A stretch of DNA of 64,000 bases from Poteriospumella lacustris (lineage: Eukaryota > Sar > Chrysophyceae > Chromulinales > Dinobryaceae): the NCBI GenBank assembly GCA_008000375.1, contig SMOI01000038.1:24371-88370 (forward strand), given 5' to 3'. This document shows, in pieces, positions 53,401-64,000 of this stretch (the stretch's first letter is position 1; every line of letters begins with the position of its first letter). Under the pieces are notes generated by a model. That model saw only the letters and a program-made list of their open reading frames with translations. It was not told the DNA's origin and did no database searches. A program made the translations under genes and the position numbers.

Positions 53401-55626
53401 AGGCCCCGTTGCCACCCAAACGTTGACGATTGGCTTCCAAGCGTCCCAACGAAGCAATGGCCATACCACCCGCGCGTTGTACCTCTTCGTCGGCCCCAAA
53501 GGTCTGCATCACCGTCGTGATGACTTCCAAGGCACCTTTATCGACCAATTTACGCGTATTGCCCTTGTGTACCTTGTCCAACTTCTCTTTCACCGCCAAA
53601 CCATAGATCGCATACAAGGCTTGTGTCACCACATCAGCATCCTCACCATGGTTTTGCAACGCCGCCACCACGAGACCACACGCACCACATTTGCCCAACT
53701 CGGAAATGTTCTGCGACTCGGGACACAGGTTGTATATCGCACGACATGTCGATTCCACCACATCCGTCGACGTGGCATGAATGGTCAATGCATTGACAAC
53801 CGCCGCACATCCACCCGCAGTGAACAAACGCAATTGATTGCCTTCGTCCTTGTACGCCAACGAACCTAAGGCATTCGCACCAAAACGAGCCACTTCTTCC
53901 GACGACGATGTATGTTTGTTCAATGCCGCGGTCACGGCTTCACAGGCACCATTCGCACCCATCCAACTGACGTTGTTTTGGGTCATACACAAGTGATGAA
54001 TCGCATAACACGAGTTGTACGCCACATCGACCGAATTCAAGTGACGTTTCAAGGCACCGACGGCTGCTTCACAGGCACCGGATTCAATCAAACGATTTTG
54101 ATTGTTCTTGTCACGTGCCAAATCTCCCAACGCCAAACAACCAACACTAGAGACCACACGACTAATCGCTTGACGTTGAACCGCATCCGTCACCATTTCA
54201 TTGATACCGGCGTTGCGCATGCGTTCCGACGCATCATCAAAACGAATCAACTTGTGCACCAAGCGACAACCCCATTCGGCCATGTATTCATACGTACAAT
54301 GGTTCTGCAGGGCATCTGATAGATTTTTCAACACTTCGGCGGTGATCAGCTGTGGTCCCATGTGATCATCGCAGGCGAAGTAATACAGCACTTGGAACAC
54401 CCATCGACAGAATACCTCCGATTCACTGTGTTTCTTCAACGAACGGAAGGTCAACGAGATAAACCCAGCTGCCGCAATGCGTGGCACGATGTCATCGTCT
54501 TCTGAGGCAATCAAATTGCTCAACGCATGCACCGCTTCGATGATGAAGGCTTCGTTGTTCACATGCGACTTGTACACCGCCAAAATCGATTCGGGCGCGA
54601 AATCGTTCGCAAAACGTGCACGGTTGTCCTCCGTGGGCGCCAATTGACGAATCGCCCAACAAGCTTCCGTGCACAACAAGACGTTGTTGGGGAACTTCTG
54701 CAAGGACATGACCACGCTCTGACAAGCACCGGCGGCACCCATCAACTCGCGATTGTTCTCGTTGTTATTCGCCAAATGACCCAACGCACGACAAATCCAA
54801 CCAATTGCTTCAGCATCGGCACCATATTTCACAATGGCACGAGCCGTGGCTTCACAAGCACCACACGCACCAAAACGATCACGGTTGCTTTCCAACGAAG
54901 ACAAGCAACGAATGGCATCGCAGGCGGCGATGATGACTTTCTTGTCGTTGTTGTGACGCTTGATGACTTCCATGATTTGTTCACAAACACCAATGGTTCC
55001 TAGGCCTTTCGCATTTTCCAAGCACACACTGGATTTGTTCTCATCACTGAAACGACACAAGTACGCCACAGTCAACAGAGTCTTCTCGCAGACGGGCGCC
55101 TTGTCAATGAAATTCTGCAAGATGGTGTGGATACAAGGGCATACATTTGCCTTGAACAGCGCTCGCTGGCGGTCGCCGGCATCAACACTCGCTTTACTGA
55201 AGCTTCCCTCGTAATTGGAAGTATCCAAAGCAACCAAAATGCTTTGCAGAACACCCACAACTGCAAGATCCATTTTGCCTTCGATGGCGGTCTTCAAGTT
55301 CTCAATCACAGCGAGTTGCTCGTTCATTAACTCGCGAATTTTGGACGGGTTTTCATATTTTCGGCGGTAGCGCTTTTTCAGATACTCCGTGTTCATTTGC
55401 GCGTACTGCTCGACATGCTCCTTGTGAGCTTGGTAGTCATTGCCATGCGGCTGAATGTGATGGACGTCTGCGGAAACTGCAGGCGTTGGTGGGGCCTGCA
55501 TCGTCTCAGCATGGTGGTGATGCTGGCTGATATCTTTCGTCCTAAGGCATAAAACACACACAACAGGAAAATCAGTGACGTCGACGCTTCAGCTGCTGCA
55601 CTGCCAGATGTATCTTACCCCGACAT
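50438..55626 (-). CDS. Giant armadillo-repeat protein
   Basis: Two exons: an 8-nt first coding exon, 55626-55619 (ATGTCGGG), and 55541-50438, joined over a 77-nt intron (GTAAGA donor, TTATGCCTTAG acceptor); 1,703 residues. The long frame itself begins only at an ATG inside that intron, and the splice gives a cleaner start (MSGTKDISQHHHH). After a charged helix (residues 50-90) the chain is built of some three dozen armadillo-like repeats of about 41-43 residues, recurring motif N-x4-G-x2-GACE (for example FGACGACEATARAIVKYG) followed by two helices. An acidic insert near 1140-1210 and a Gly/Asn linker near 1575-1620 interrupt it. ARM solenoids bind peptides or partners; no catalytic domain is present. 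Repeat regularity suggests a scaffold; localisation is unknown. Confidence 0.87.
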
Positions 55627-56240
55627 CCTTCTCCAAAATGTTTATACTACAAAGTAGTCACAAAATGGGTCGAAAATCGACAGGAGATTGTTGAAAGAGA
55701 AGTGAGCGTATGATGACTGGAAACCAATGCCTGACGTAAAAGGCTTGCATGCATAGCATTGGACAGCGGCACAGCAGCCAAAACTGGAAACCACAAAGAA
55801 CACACACTGGCGCACACAAAGCCTGTGTCAGTCTGAGGCGTTTCTCAAACTCTGTTTCTGTCTGTGTCTGTCTGTGTACTAGCCGTTGCGATTTCATAAC
55901 GTGCGCACTGCGCTGGGTGAGCCCATCCCAGGTTTTGGTGTTTGGGGAGGCGTCCGGCCTGCGAACCTCTGCGTCTCGGTTTTGCTTTGGTGCAGTCCAA
56001 ACTCAATTTGAATGCTGGGATGTGCAGCCCTTGCCTTGGCATTTAGAGACAGAAAAGAGTCAATCACTCATACGCATTCTCAATTGCTTTTCGCAGGCGA
56101 AATCGAGTAGTAGATTCGTGAAATTCGTGGAGATATTCACCAGATCATCTACTCTACCGTCTGTTGACCCAGTTTGAAAAACACTGCGTCTGTCAATTCT
56201 TGGGAAAGGGTTTGAGCATCAAGTGCCAGGAATTCAAAAA
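55627..56240. other. Divergent promoter region between armadillo and 3R-MYB genes
   Basis: The right part (from 55860) belongs to the left arm of inverted repeat 2. A short TCTG/TGTC-rich stretch occurs near 55850-55880. No gene is supported. Confidence 0.5.
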
Positions 56241-59200
56241 ATGGATCCATATCCTGTGGTTGACCCAGAGGACAGCAGTTCGGATGAGTCATCCGTGGAG
56301 GAAACGGCGACGGGAAGTCACATGAACCTTCCCCTGAAGAAGAAGCCGGAGAAGGAGAAGGCTCGCTGGACGGACGATGAGGTAAGCTTTGTTGGTTAGT
56401 GTGGACCTGTAGTGTGTTCAGTGAGATGAACGATGCGATGTGTTGTTGTATGCATGGAACTACCACAGGATGAGACTCTTCGTCGGTTGGTGCAGCAGAT
56501 GAACGCGAAGAACTGGAAGCAAATCGCCAATGGACTTCCAGGCAAGACCGAAGTGCAGTGCTTGCACCGCTGGACAAAGGTTTTGAACCCCAATGTGGTG
56601 AAAGGACCATGGAGCGCAGAGGTGAGTCTGATCATGCGTCGACGATGTGGGAAGAGCATGCGCTGACGACGATGTGGTGCATGACGTGACGAATGTTGCA
56701 GGAGGACCAGAAGCTGCGCGAACTGGTGTTGTTGAAAGGACCGAAGAAGTGGTCGACGATTGCCAACGAGCTGCCCGGCCGTATTGGCAAACAGTGCCGC
56801 GAGCGATGGCACAATCACTTGAACCCCGACATCGTGAAGTCGACGTGGACAGAGGAAGAGGACAAGGCGATTCTTCTGGCGCACCACGAGTTGGGCAATC
56901 GCTGGGCGGAGATCGCGAAGCGTTTGCCCGGACGAACGGACAACTCCATCAAGAACCACTGGAACTCATCGATGAAGCGCAAGGTGGAGCACCATATATT
57001 GTCGCGCAAGGGAATGAGCTTCAAGAAGAACAGCGCGATGAGCAAGGACTTCGACTTCGGTAAGCGGCGACCCTGCGACTCTGTAGTGATGGGCACGGCG
57101 CCGCTGACTTGTGATCCGCTTCTGTGTGTGTTTGTGTACAGAGCAATACTTCGGAAGCATCGAGATGTCGCCGGATATTGCGGAGGAAATCGTCCACGCG
57201 CTGCGTGAGAAGTCGTCGAAGGCGGCGGCGAAAGCGTCGTCGTCGAAGACGAAGACGGTCGGTGAGGGTCTGCTGGCGAATGCAGCGACAATGTCGGAGG
57301 ACGATGACGACCTGCCGGTGATCACGGACAATGCGGTGGACATGTCGGACTTGACGATGGACTTCTCGCAGCAGTCGATGGCGGCGAAGGCGGAGTCGAA
57401 GCGTCGCAAGGCATCGACCAAAGGGTTGAAGGACCCAGCGGTGATGGCGGCGGGATCGATGGCGAAGTCGGACGACTCGCTGATGGTACTGGAGGACGAC
57501 ATCATCGTGGGCAAGGAGAACATGGACCCGGAGCTGGTGAACGGCACCAGCAAGGCGCCGAAGGTGCGTCGGCGCAAGAACTTGGTGGAGAACGAGGTGA
57601 ACCCCGAGCTGAAGGCGAAGAAGCCGATAGCGCGCACGACGAAGAAGAAGAGTCCCGGTATCATCGACGACATGGACGAAGAGGACGCGTTCAACATCAG
57701 TGGGGAGCCAGATTTGGAGTCGTTTTCACAGAGCGACAAGTTGAAGGCGCCGCGCAAGTCTCGGGCGGCGGCCGGCACAGCGACGAAGCCGCGCAAGAAG
57801 AACGGCGACAACACGGGTCTGACGCCGGGGCTTTCGAGCATCAATCTGGCGCTGGGCAAGCCGACGCCGGAGCGTCACGGTGCGCATTTGCGGTCACCGT
57901 TTCCGATTTTCTCGCCGAACTTGGGTCAGCGCGATACGTACATGCGGACGGGGATGACGCCGTACGACCACCACTTGCCGGAGTTTGCGGACTACGGCAT
58001 GACGTTTGAGTTCGAAGGGTTTTCGCCGAACATGTTTGCGTCTCCGATGGTGGACGGCGGTCTGGGTCTGGGTCGCGACCTGTTGGGCAGTTCGTTGCGC
58101 AGTCGGTCGTTGAGCAACTTGTCGAAGCGCGACGATCTGCGGCTGTCGAACTTTGAGGCGTCGCCGCGCACGAAGGCGTCGGTGTCGCTGTTGCAGCAGC
58201 AAGGGTCCGCACAGCGTGCAGGCGTGACGAGCAGTAGCGGCGCACTGGCGTCGACAGGCGTCCGGACAGGCGAGATGTTGCCTCCGGCGCCGGTGAACCC
58301 TCGTCTGACCCGCATGGACGACGATGAGGAGGACGACAACGACGATGGGCCTGTGGGAGAGGCGGCCTTGGATATCTCGCAGATCGACGCGAACCCGGAC
58401 TTCGCGAACTCGCCCGACTCGATGAGCGGCGCTGATGGCAACGCGTCACTGAACAACCTGAGCTTCGTGAGCGCACACTCGCCGGACATGCTGCACTTCG
58501 CGACGGAGGGCACGACACCGTTCTACCAGCAGTTGTTCAGCAGTGAAGAGAAGCCGCGCCTGCACAAGCGGAAACTGGCGGCATCGCACGACGAGGAGGA
58601 CGACGACGACGCCATGACGGGCGCGCGTCTGGTGTCGACGTACCAAGAGACGCCGTCGCGGCTGCAGCATTCGTTCAGGTACGTCTCGCGCTGCCTGTGT
58701 GCGTCGACGGTGAGATGGAGATGACTGATTTGCCGTGTGTATGTGTATGTGTGCTTGATGTGTGTCGACAGTGGCATGACGGATCTGGAGACGAGCCACG
58801 TGGACTCGAGTGCGATGAGCCGGTCACATTTGCTGACGGTGCGCAAGACGGGCAGCAAACAACTGAACAAGACGCTGTCGCCGGACGACTCGGCGGTGCT
58901 GTCGCCGGAGAACGGCGTGAACAGCAGTCGCAGTTTCATTCTGAACTCGTCGATGAATGGCGGGAAGCGACAGAAGCTGAACGATCGGTTCGAGGAAGCG
59001 TCGTTGCTCGACGACAGTGCGATCATGTCGCCCCAACGAACAACCAAGGTGAGTGTGCGCGCGTGCCACATGTCTGTGTAGCGATGTCGGTGAGGCTAAT
59101 GGGACGATGTCGATGTTGTGTTTGGTATAGGACAAATATCTGGAAGAGGCGGCGGCGGGACTGCTGACTCTGTCGGCGTCGAAGCAGCGACGCTAACCGG

Positions 59201-59687
59201 TGCGCGGCGCGAGCTTGGCGCGTTGGCGACGGAGCGGCGTTTCCTTCTACCTGTCTGTCACCCCTCTCTCCTTTTCCTGTTTCTCCTGATTATATTGTCA
59301 ATGGTTTCGTTTGTTGTTTTTGTTTGGTTGTTTTGCCTTTGCATTGTTGGCGTCGACGGACGCGCCTCCGTCGTCAGTCGTCGCGGTCGCTCGCAGAGCC
59401 GACGTCGGTCGTGTGTGCGATGTCGGTCGATGGGTCGACCGACTCGTCGACCACGCCGTGTGATCGGTGCTCGAGACGCTGTGACGGTCTGTCTGCGCAC
59501 CTCTTTTTCGGTCGGCGGTTGTCGAGGCTCGTAGGAGCCGAGGACACCGTATGGCGAAGAGAGGAGGGCGGTAGACAGCGTCGCGGTGGTCATTGGGGCG
59601 GAGCGTCGAAGCTGCAAGGCGAGTGGGCGTCCGGAGGGGCGCAGCAGTGCATGAGAGCGCGGCAGCTCTCATTTGTTTTTATTAGTT
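55860..59687 (+). repeat. Inverted repeat 2, left arm (at least 3,828 bp, contains 3R-MYB gene)
   Basis: Reverse-complement partner of 60173-64000; paired coordinates sum to 119,860. Differences I can see: 56968, 57005, 57067, 57100 and 58874 (at least five, about 99.8% identity or better). The inner boundary is sharp (tattagtt then divergence). The outer boundary is unknown because the right arm runs off the window. Confidence 0.95.
56241..59196 (+). CDS. Three-repeat (R1R2R3) MYB transcription factor, copy 1
   Basis: Six exons: 56241-56381, 56469-56621, 56702-57059, 57142-58678, 58772-59048 and 59131-59196; introns of 80-93 nt; 843 residues. After an acidic leader, R1 starts [18 protein letters not shown], with NWKQIA and [12 protein letters not shown]2 [15 protein letters not shown], with [21 protein letters not shown]3 [19 protein letters not shown], with [20 protein letters not shown]. 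All tryptophans are as in animal c-Myb and plant 3R-MYB, which control cell-cycle (G2/M) genes. The C-terminal 600 residues are Ser/Asp-rich with KR-type basic clusters and repeated SPD or SPE sites, suggesting CDK phosphorylation (inference). Nuclear. Copy 2 lies convergent and differs at the residue just after R3 (R here). Confidence 0.94.
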
Positions 59688-60172
59688 CTGTATTTCATGT
59701 TTTCTTTGTAACGCAATGCCTTACTAGCCATTCGATGCAACACTTCAGGGAGTTTGTCTGTTTCTCACGTCTTTCTTTGCTTTCACACAGAACCTGATCA
59801 CATAGACTCGGAGCAATAGCGATGTCCTCTTTCGAGACGGTTTGTTGGTGACGATGACATATCGGAAGCTCTACAGGCCAAGTCGAAGCACACAGTGCAA
59901 CCGTGGCCGAAGAGGGTCGTTTCAGGGTGTAGACAGTGATGGGGCAGGCATAACAGTTGAGGCCGCTGCCAATACCCCAGCATTCCGTCTATCCCCTATC
60001 TGCCAACATGTGTAACCATTGAAAGAGATGACATGCGATGAGTGCTCGAATTATGTTTACAGTTTGCAGGAAATGCAACAACAACTGAGACCTGTGAAGG
60101 GCAAACTTGAAGATGATGCGCACCGCATTGACTCACAGGCATTACAGTGCAGGGAAGAAAGCAAAAATAGAA
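59688..60172. other. Unique 485-bp spacer of inverted repeat 2
   Basis: Single-copy DNA between the two arms, with no recognisable gene or repeat and no similarity by eye to the spacer of inverted repeat 1. Confidence 0.6.
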
Positions 60173-63100
60173 AACTAATAAAAACAAATGAGAGCTGCCG
60201 CGCTCTCATGCACTGCTGCGCCCCTCCGGACGCCCACTCGCCTTGCAGCTTCGACGCTCCGCCCCAATGACCACCGCGACGCTGTCTACCGCCCTCCTCT
60301 CTTCGCCATACGGTGTCCTCGGCTCCTACGAGCCTCGACAACCGCCGACCGAAAAAGAGGTGCGCAGACAGACCGTCACAGCGTCTCGAGCACCGATCAC
60401 ACGGCGTGGTCGACGAGTCGGTCGACCCATCGACCGACATCGCACACACGACCGACGTCGGCTCTGCGAGCGACCGCGACGACTGACGACGGAGGCGCGT
60501 CCGTCGACGCCAACAATGCAAAGGCAAAACAACCAAACAAAAACAACAAACGAAACCATTGACAATATAATCAGGAGAAACAGGAAAAGGAGAGAGGGGT
60601 GACAGACAGGTAGAAGGAAACGCCGCTCCGTCGCCAACGCGCCAAGCTCGCGCCGCGCACCGGTTAGCGTCGCTGCTTCGACGCCGACAGAGTCAGCAGT
60701 CCCGCCGCCGCCTCTTCCAGATATTTGTCCTATACCAAACACAACATCGACATCGTCCCATTAGCCTCACCGACATCGCTACACAGACATGTGGCACGCG
60801 CGCACACTCACCTTGGTTGTTCGTTGGGGCGACATGATCGCACTGTCGTCGAGCAACGACGCTTCCTCGAACCGATCGTTCAGCTTCTGTCGCTTCCCGC
60901 CATTCATCGACGAGTTCAGAATGAAACTGCGACTGCTGTTCACGCCGTTCTCCGGCGACAGCACCGCCGAGTCGTCCGGCGACAGTGTCTTGTTCAGTTG
61001 TTTGCTGCCCGTCTTGCGCACCGTCAGCAAATGTGACCGGCTCATCGCACTCGAGTCCACGTGGCTCGTCTCCAGATCCGTCATGCCACTGTCGACACAC
61101 ATCAAGCACACATACACATACACACGGCAAATCAGTCATCTCCATCTCACCGTCGACGCACACAGGCAGCGCGAGACGTACCTGAACGAATGCTGCAGCC
61201 GCGACGGCGTCTCTTGGTACGTCGACACCAGACGCGCGCCCGTCATGGCGTCGTCGTCGTCCTCCTCGTCGTGCGATGCCGCCAGTTTCCGCTTGTGCAG
61301 GCGCGGCTTCTCTTCACTGCTGAACAACTGCTGGTAGAACGGTGTCGTGCCCTCCGTCGCGAAGTGCAGCATGTCCGGCGAGTGTGCGCTCACGAAGCTC
61401 AGGTTGTTCAGTGACGCGTTGCCATCAGCGCCGCTCATCGAGTCGGGCGAGTTCGCGAAGTCCGGGTTCGCGTCGATCTGCGAGATATCCAAGGCCGCCT
61501 CTCCCACAGGCCCATCGTCGTTGTCGTCCTCCTCATCGTCGTCCATGCGGGTCAGACGAGGGTTCACCGGCGCCGGAGGCAACATCTCGCCTGTCCGGAC
61601 GCCTGTCGACGCCAGTGCGCCGCTACTGCTCGTCACGCCTGCACGCTGTGCGGACCCTTGCTGCTGCAACAGCGACACCGACGCCTTCGTGCGCGGCGAC
61701 GCCTCAAAGTTCGACAGCCGCAGATCGTCGCGCTTCGACAAGTTGCTCAACGACCGACTGCGCAACGAACTGCCCAACAGGTCGCGACCCAGACCCAGAC
61801 CGCCGTCCACCATCGGAGACGCAAACATGTTCGGCGAAAACCCTTCGAACTCAAACGTCATGCCGTAGTCCGCAAACTCCGGCAAGTGGTGGTCGTACGG
61901 CGTCATCCCCGTCCGCATGTACGTATCGCGCTGACCCAAGTTCGGCGAGAAAATCGGAAACGGTGACCGCAAATGCGCACCGTGACGCTCCGGCGTCGGC
62001 TTGCCCAGCGCCAGATTGATGCTCGAAAGCCCCGGCGTCAGACCCGTGTTGTCGCCGTTCTTCTTGCGCGGCTTCGTCGCTGTGCCGGCCGCCGCCCGAG
62101 ACTTGCGCGGCGCCTTCAACTTGTCGCTCTGTGAAAACGACTCCAAATCTGGCTCCCCACTGATGTTGAACGCGTCCTCTTCGTCCATGTCGTCGATGAT
62201 ACCGGGACTCTTCTTCTTCGTCGTGCGCGCTATCGGCTTCTTCGCCTTCAGCTCGGGGTTCACCTCGTTCTCCACCAAGTTCTTGCGCCGACGCACCTTC
62301 GGCGCCTTGCTGGTGCCGTTCACCAGCTCCGGGTCCATGTTCTCCTTGCCCACGATGATGTCGTCCTCCAGTACCATCAGCGAGTCGTCCGACTTCGCCA
62401 TCGATCCCGCCGCCATCACCGCTGGGTCCTTCAACCCTTTGGTCGATGCCTTGCGACGCTTCGACTCCGCCTTCGCCGCCATCGACTGCTGCGAGAAGTC
62501 CATCGTCAAGTCCGACATGTCCACCGCATTGTCCGTGATCACCGGCAGGTCGTCATCGTCCTCCGACATTGTCGCTGCATTCGCCAGCAGACCCTCACCG
62601 ACCGTCTTCGTCTTCGACGACGACGCTTTCGCCGCCGCCTTCGACGACTTCTCACGCAGCGCGTGGACGATTTCCTCCGCAATATCCGGCGACATCTCGA
62701 TGCTTCCGAAGTATTGCTCTGTACACAAACACACACAGAAGCGGATCACAAGTCAGCGGTGCCGTGCCCATCACTACAGAGTCGCAGGGTCGTCGCTTAC
62801 CGAAGTCGAAGTCCTTGCTCATCGCGCTGTTCTTCTTGAAGCTCATTCCCTTGCTCGACAATATATGGTGCTCCACCTTGCGCTTCATCGACGAGTTCCA
62901 GTGGTTCTTGATGGAGTTGTCCGTTCGTCCGGGCAAACGCTTCGCGATCTCCGCCCAGCGATTGCCCAACTCGTGGTGCGCCAGAAGAATCGCCTTGTCC
63001 TCTTCCTCTGTCCACGTCGACTTCACGATGTCGGGGTTCAAGTGATTGTGCCATCGCTCGCGGCACTGTTTGCCAATACGGCCGGGCAGCTCGTTGGCAA

Positions 63101-64000
63101 TCGTCGACCACTTCTTCGGTCCTTTCAACAACACCAGTTCGCGCAGCTTCTGGTCCTCCTGCAACATTCGTCACGTCATGCACCACATCGTCGTCAGCGC
63201 ATGCTCTTCCCACATCGTCGACGCATGATCAGACTCACCTCTGCGCTCCATGGTCCTTTCACCACATTGGGGTTCAAAACCTTTGTCCAGCGGTGCAAGC
63301 ACTGCACTTCGGTCTTGCCTGGAAGTCCATTGGCGATTTGCTTCCAGTTCTTCGCGTTCATCTGCTGCACCAACCGACGAAGAGTCTCATCCTGTGGTAG
63401 TTCCATGCATACAACAACACATCGCATCGTTCATCTCACTGAACACACTACAGGTCCACACTAACCAACAAAGCTTACCTCATCGTCCGTCCAGCGAGCC
63501 TTCTCCTTCTCCGGCTTCTTCTTCAGGGGAAGGTTCATGTGACTTCCCGTCGCCGTTTCCTCCACGGATGACTCATCCGAACTGCTGTCCTCTGGGTCAA
63601 CCACAGGATATGGATCCATTTTTTGAATTCCTGGCACTTGATGCTCAAACCCTTTCCCAAGAATTGACAGACGCAGTGTTTTTCAAACTGGGTCAACAGA
63701 CGGTAGAGTAGATGATCTGGTGAATATCTCCACGAATTTCACGAATCTACTACTCGATTTCGCCTGCGAAAAGCAATTGAGAATGCGTATGAGTGATTGA
63801 CTCTTTTCTGTCTCTAAATGCCAAGGCAAGGGCTGCACATCCCAGCATTCAAATTGAGTTTGGACTGCACCAAAGCAAAACCGAGACGCAGAGGTTCGCA
63901 GGCCGGACGCCTCCCCAAACACCAAAACCTGGGATGGGCTCACCCAGCGCAGTGCGCACGTTATGAAATCGCAACGGCTAGTACACAGACAGACACAGAC
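60173..64000 (-). repeat. Inverted repeat 2, right arm (runs off the window)
   Basis: Mirror of 55860-59687. The match is still intact at base 64000, so the arm may be longer and could include a second copy of part of the armadillo gene. Confidence 0.95.
60664..63619 (-). CDS. Three-repeat (R1R2R3) MYB transcription factor, copy 2
   Basis: Exons 63619-63479, 63391-63239, 63158-62801, 62718-61182, 61088-60812 and 60729-60664, mirror images of copy 1, with identical splice sites and 843 residues. Reading the two proteins together, one amino-acid change is visible: HILSSKG here against HILSRKG in copy 1, just after R3, where basic residues often aid DNA contact or nuclear import. Other differences are silent or intronic. 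Both copies look functional, and their stop codons face each other 1.47 kb apart. Confidence 0.93.

Noticed and set aside
52247-53869. 540-codon plus-strand frame inside the armadillo gene
   Set aside because: Antisense shadow: rich in His/Arg/Gln/Thr as expected opposite a repetitive solenoid, with no domain, while the minus-strand frame is a regular armadillo array.
62001-63464. 487-codon plus-strand frame across inverted repeat 2, right arm
   Set aside because: It lies opposite MYB exons and introns. In the left arm the corresponding frame is split in two (56396-56959 and 56966-57859), so a single base change between arms explains its length; it is not a gene.

Overview
The window is nuclear DNA of a unicellular eukaryote. 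Genes carry short GT-AG introns (about 58-100 nt), there are no operons or Shine-Dalgarno sites, and the products are eukaryotic: RTF1, eIF4E, ribosomal protein eL33, NBP35, 3R-MYB, exostosin-like GT47 and ADCY10-like cyclases. A monofunctional prephenate dehydratase, a plant-style NBP35 without its second cysteine motif, SHAQKYF-type MYB and DnaJ-X proteins suggest a protist such as a stramenopile or amoebozoan. I cannot assign the lineage from sequence alone.

Layout. 0-8.7 kb: a truncated C2-like gene, a four-helix membrane protein, a DnaJ-X co-chaperone, a SHAQKYF MYB factor and two unrecognised genes, one preceded by a perfect (TCG)30 microsatellite. 8.7-11 kb: gene-free. 11-26.5 kb: two same-strand paralogues of soluble-type (ADCY10-like) adenylyl cyclase, each about 2,250-2,290 residues (two cyclase domains, P-loop NTPase, long helical C-terminus). 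They share a 608-bp tract with only one difference, over the first catalytic domain. 27-37.6 kb: prephenate dehydratase, a small membrane protein, eIF4E (class II-like), RTF1, an exostosin-like glycosyltransferase, NBP35 and tRNA-Cys(GCA). 37.8-40.8 kb: a membrane-anchored M14 carboxypeptidase-like gene. 41-43.4 kb: a nearly perfect inverted duplication of the eL33 gene. 43.6-49.8 kb: a 988-residue His/Ser-rich protein, a retropepsin-like protein flanked by a 17-bp direct repeat, a long DNA hairpin and a 107-residue four-exon gene. 50.4-55.6 kb: a 1,703-residue armadillo-repeat protein whose first coding exon is only 8 nt. 55.9-64 kb: a second, larger inverted duplication (arms at least 3.83 kb) carrying two intact 3R-MYB genes tail-to-tail and running off the window.

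The genes are mostly independent housekeeping and signalling units, not a pathway cluster. The strongest unusual signals are structural: two gene-containing palindromes of the same design (convergent copies, unique spacers of 460 and 485 bp) within 23 kb, and the localised sequence homogenisation of the cyclase catalytic domain. Both point to active recombination or repair between copies, though assembly artefact must be excluded for the palindromes. Coding-strand 3' flanks are strikingly pyrimidine-rich, a compositional signature that helps to orient genes.

Intron positions and spliced lengths below come from reading splice signals and frame continuity by eye; no transcript data were available.
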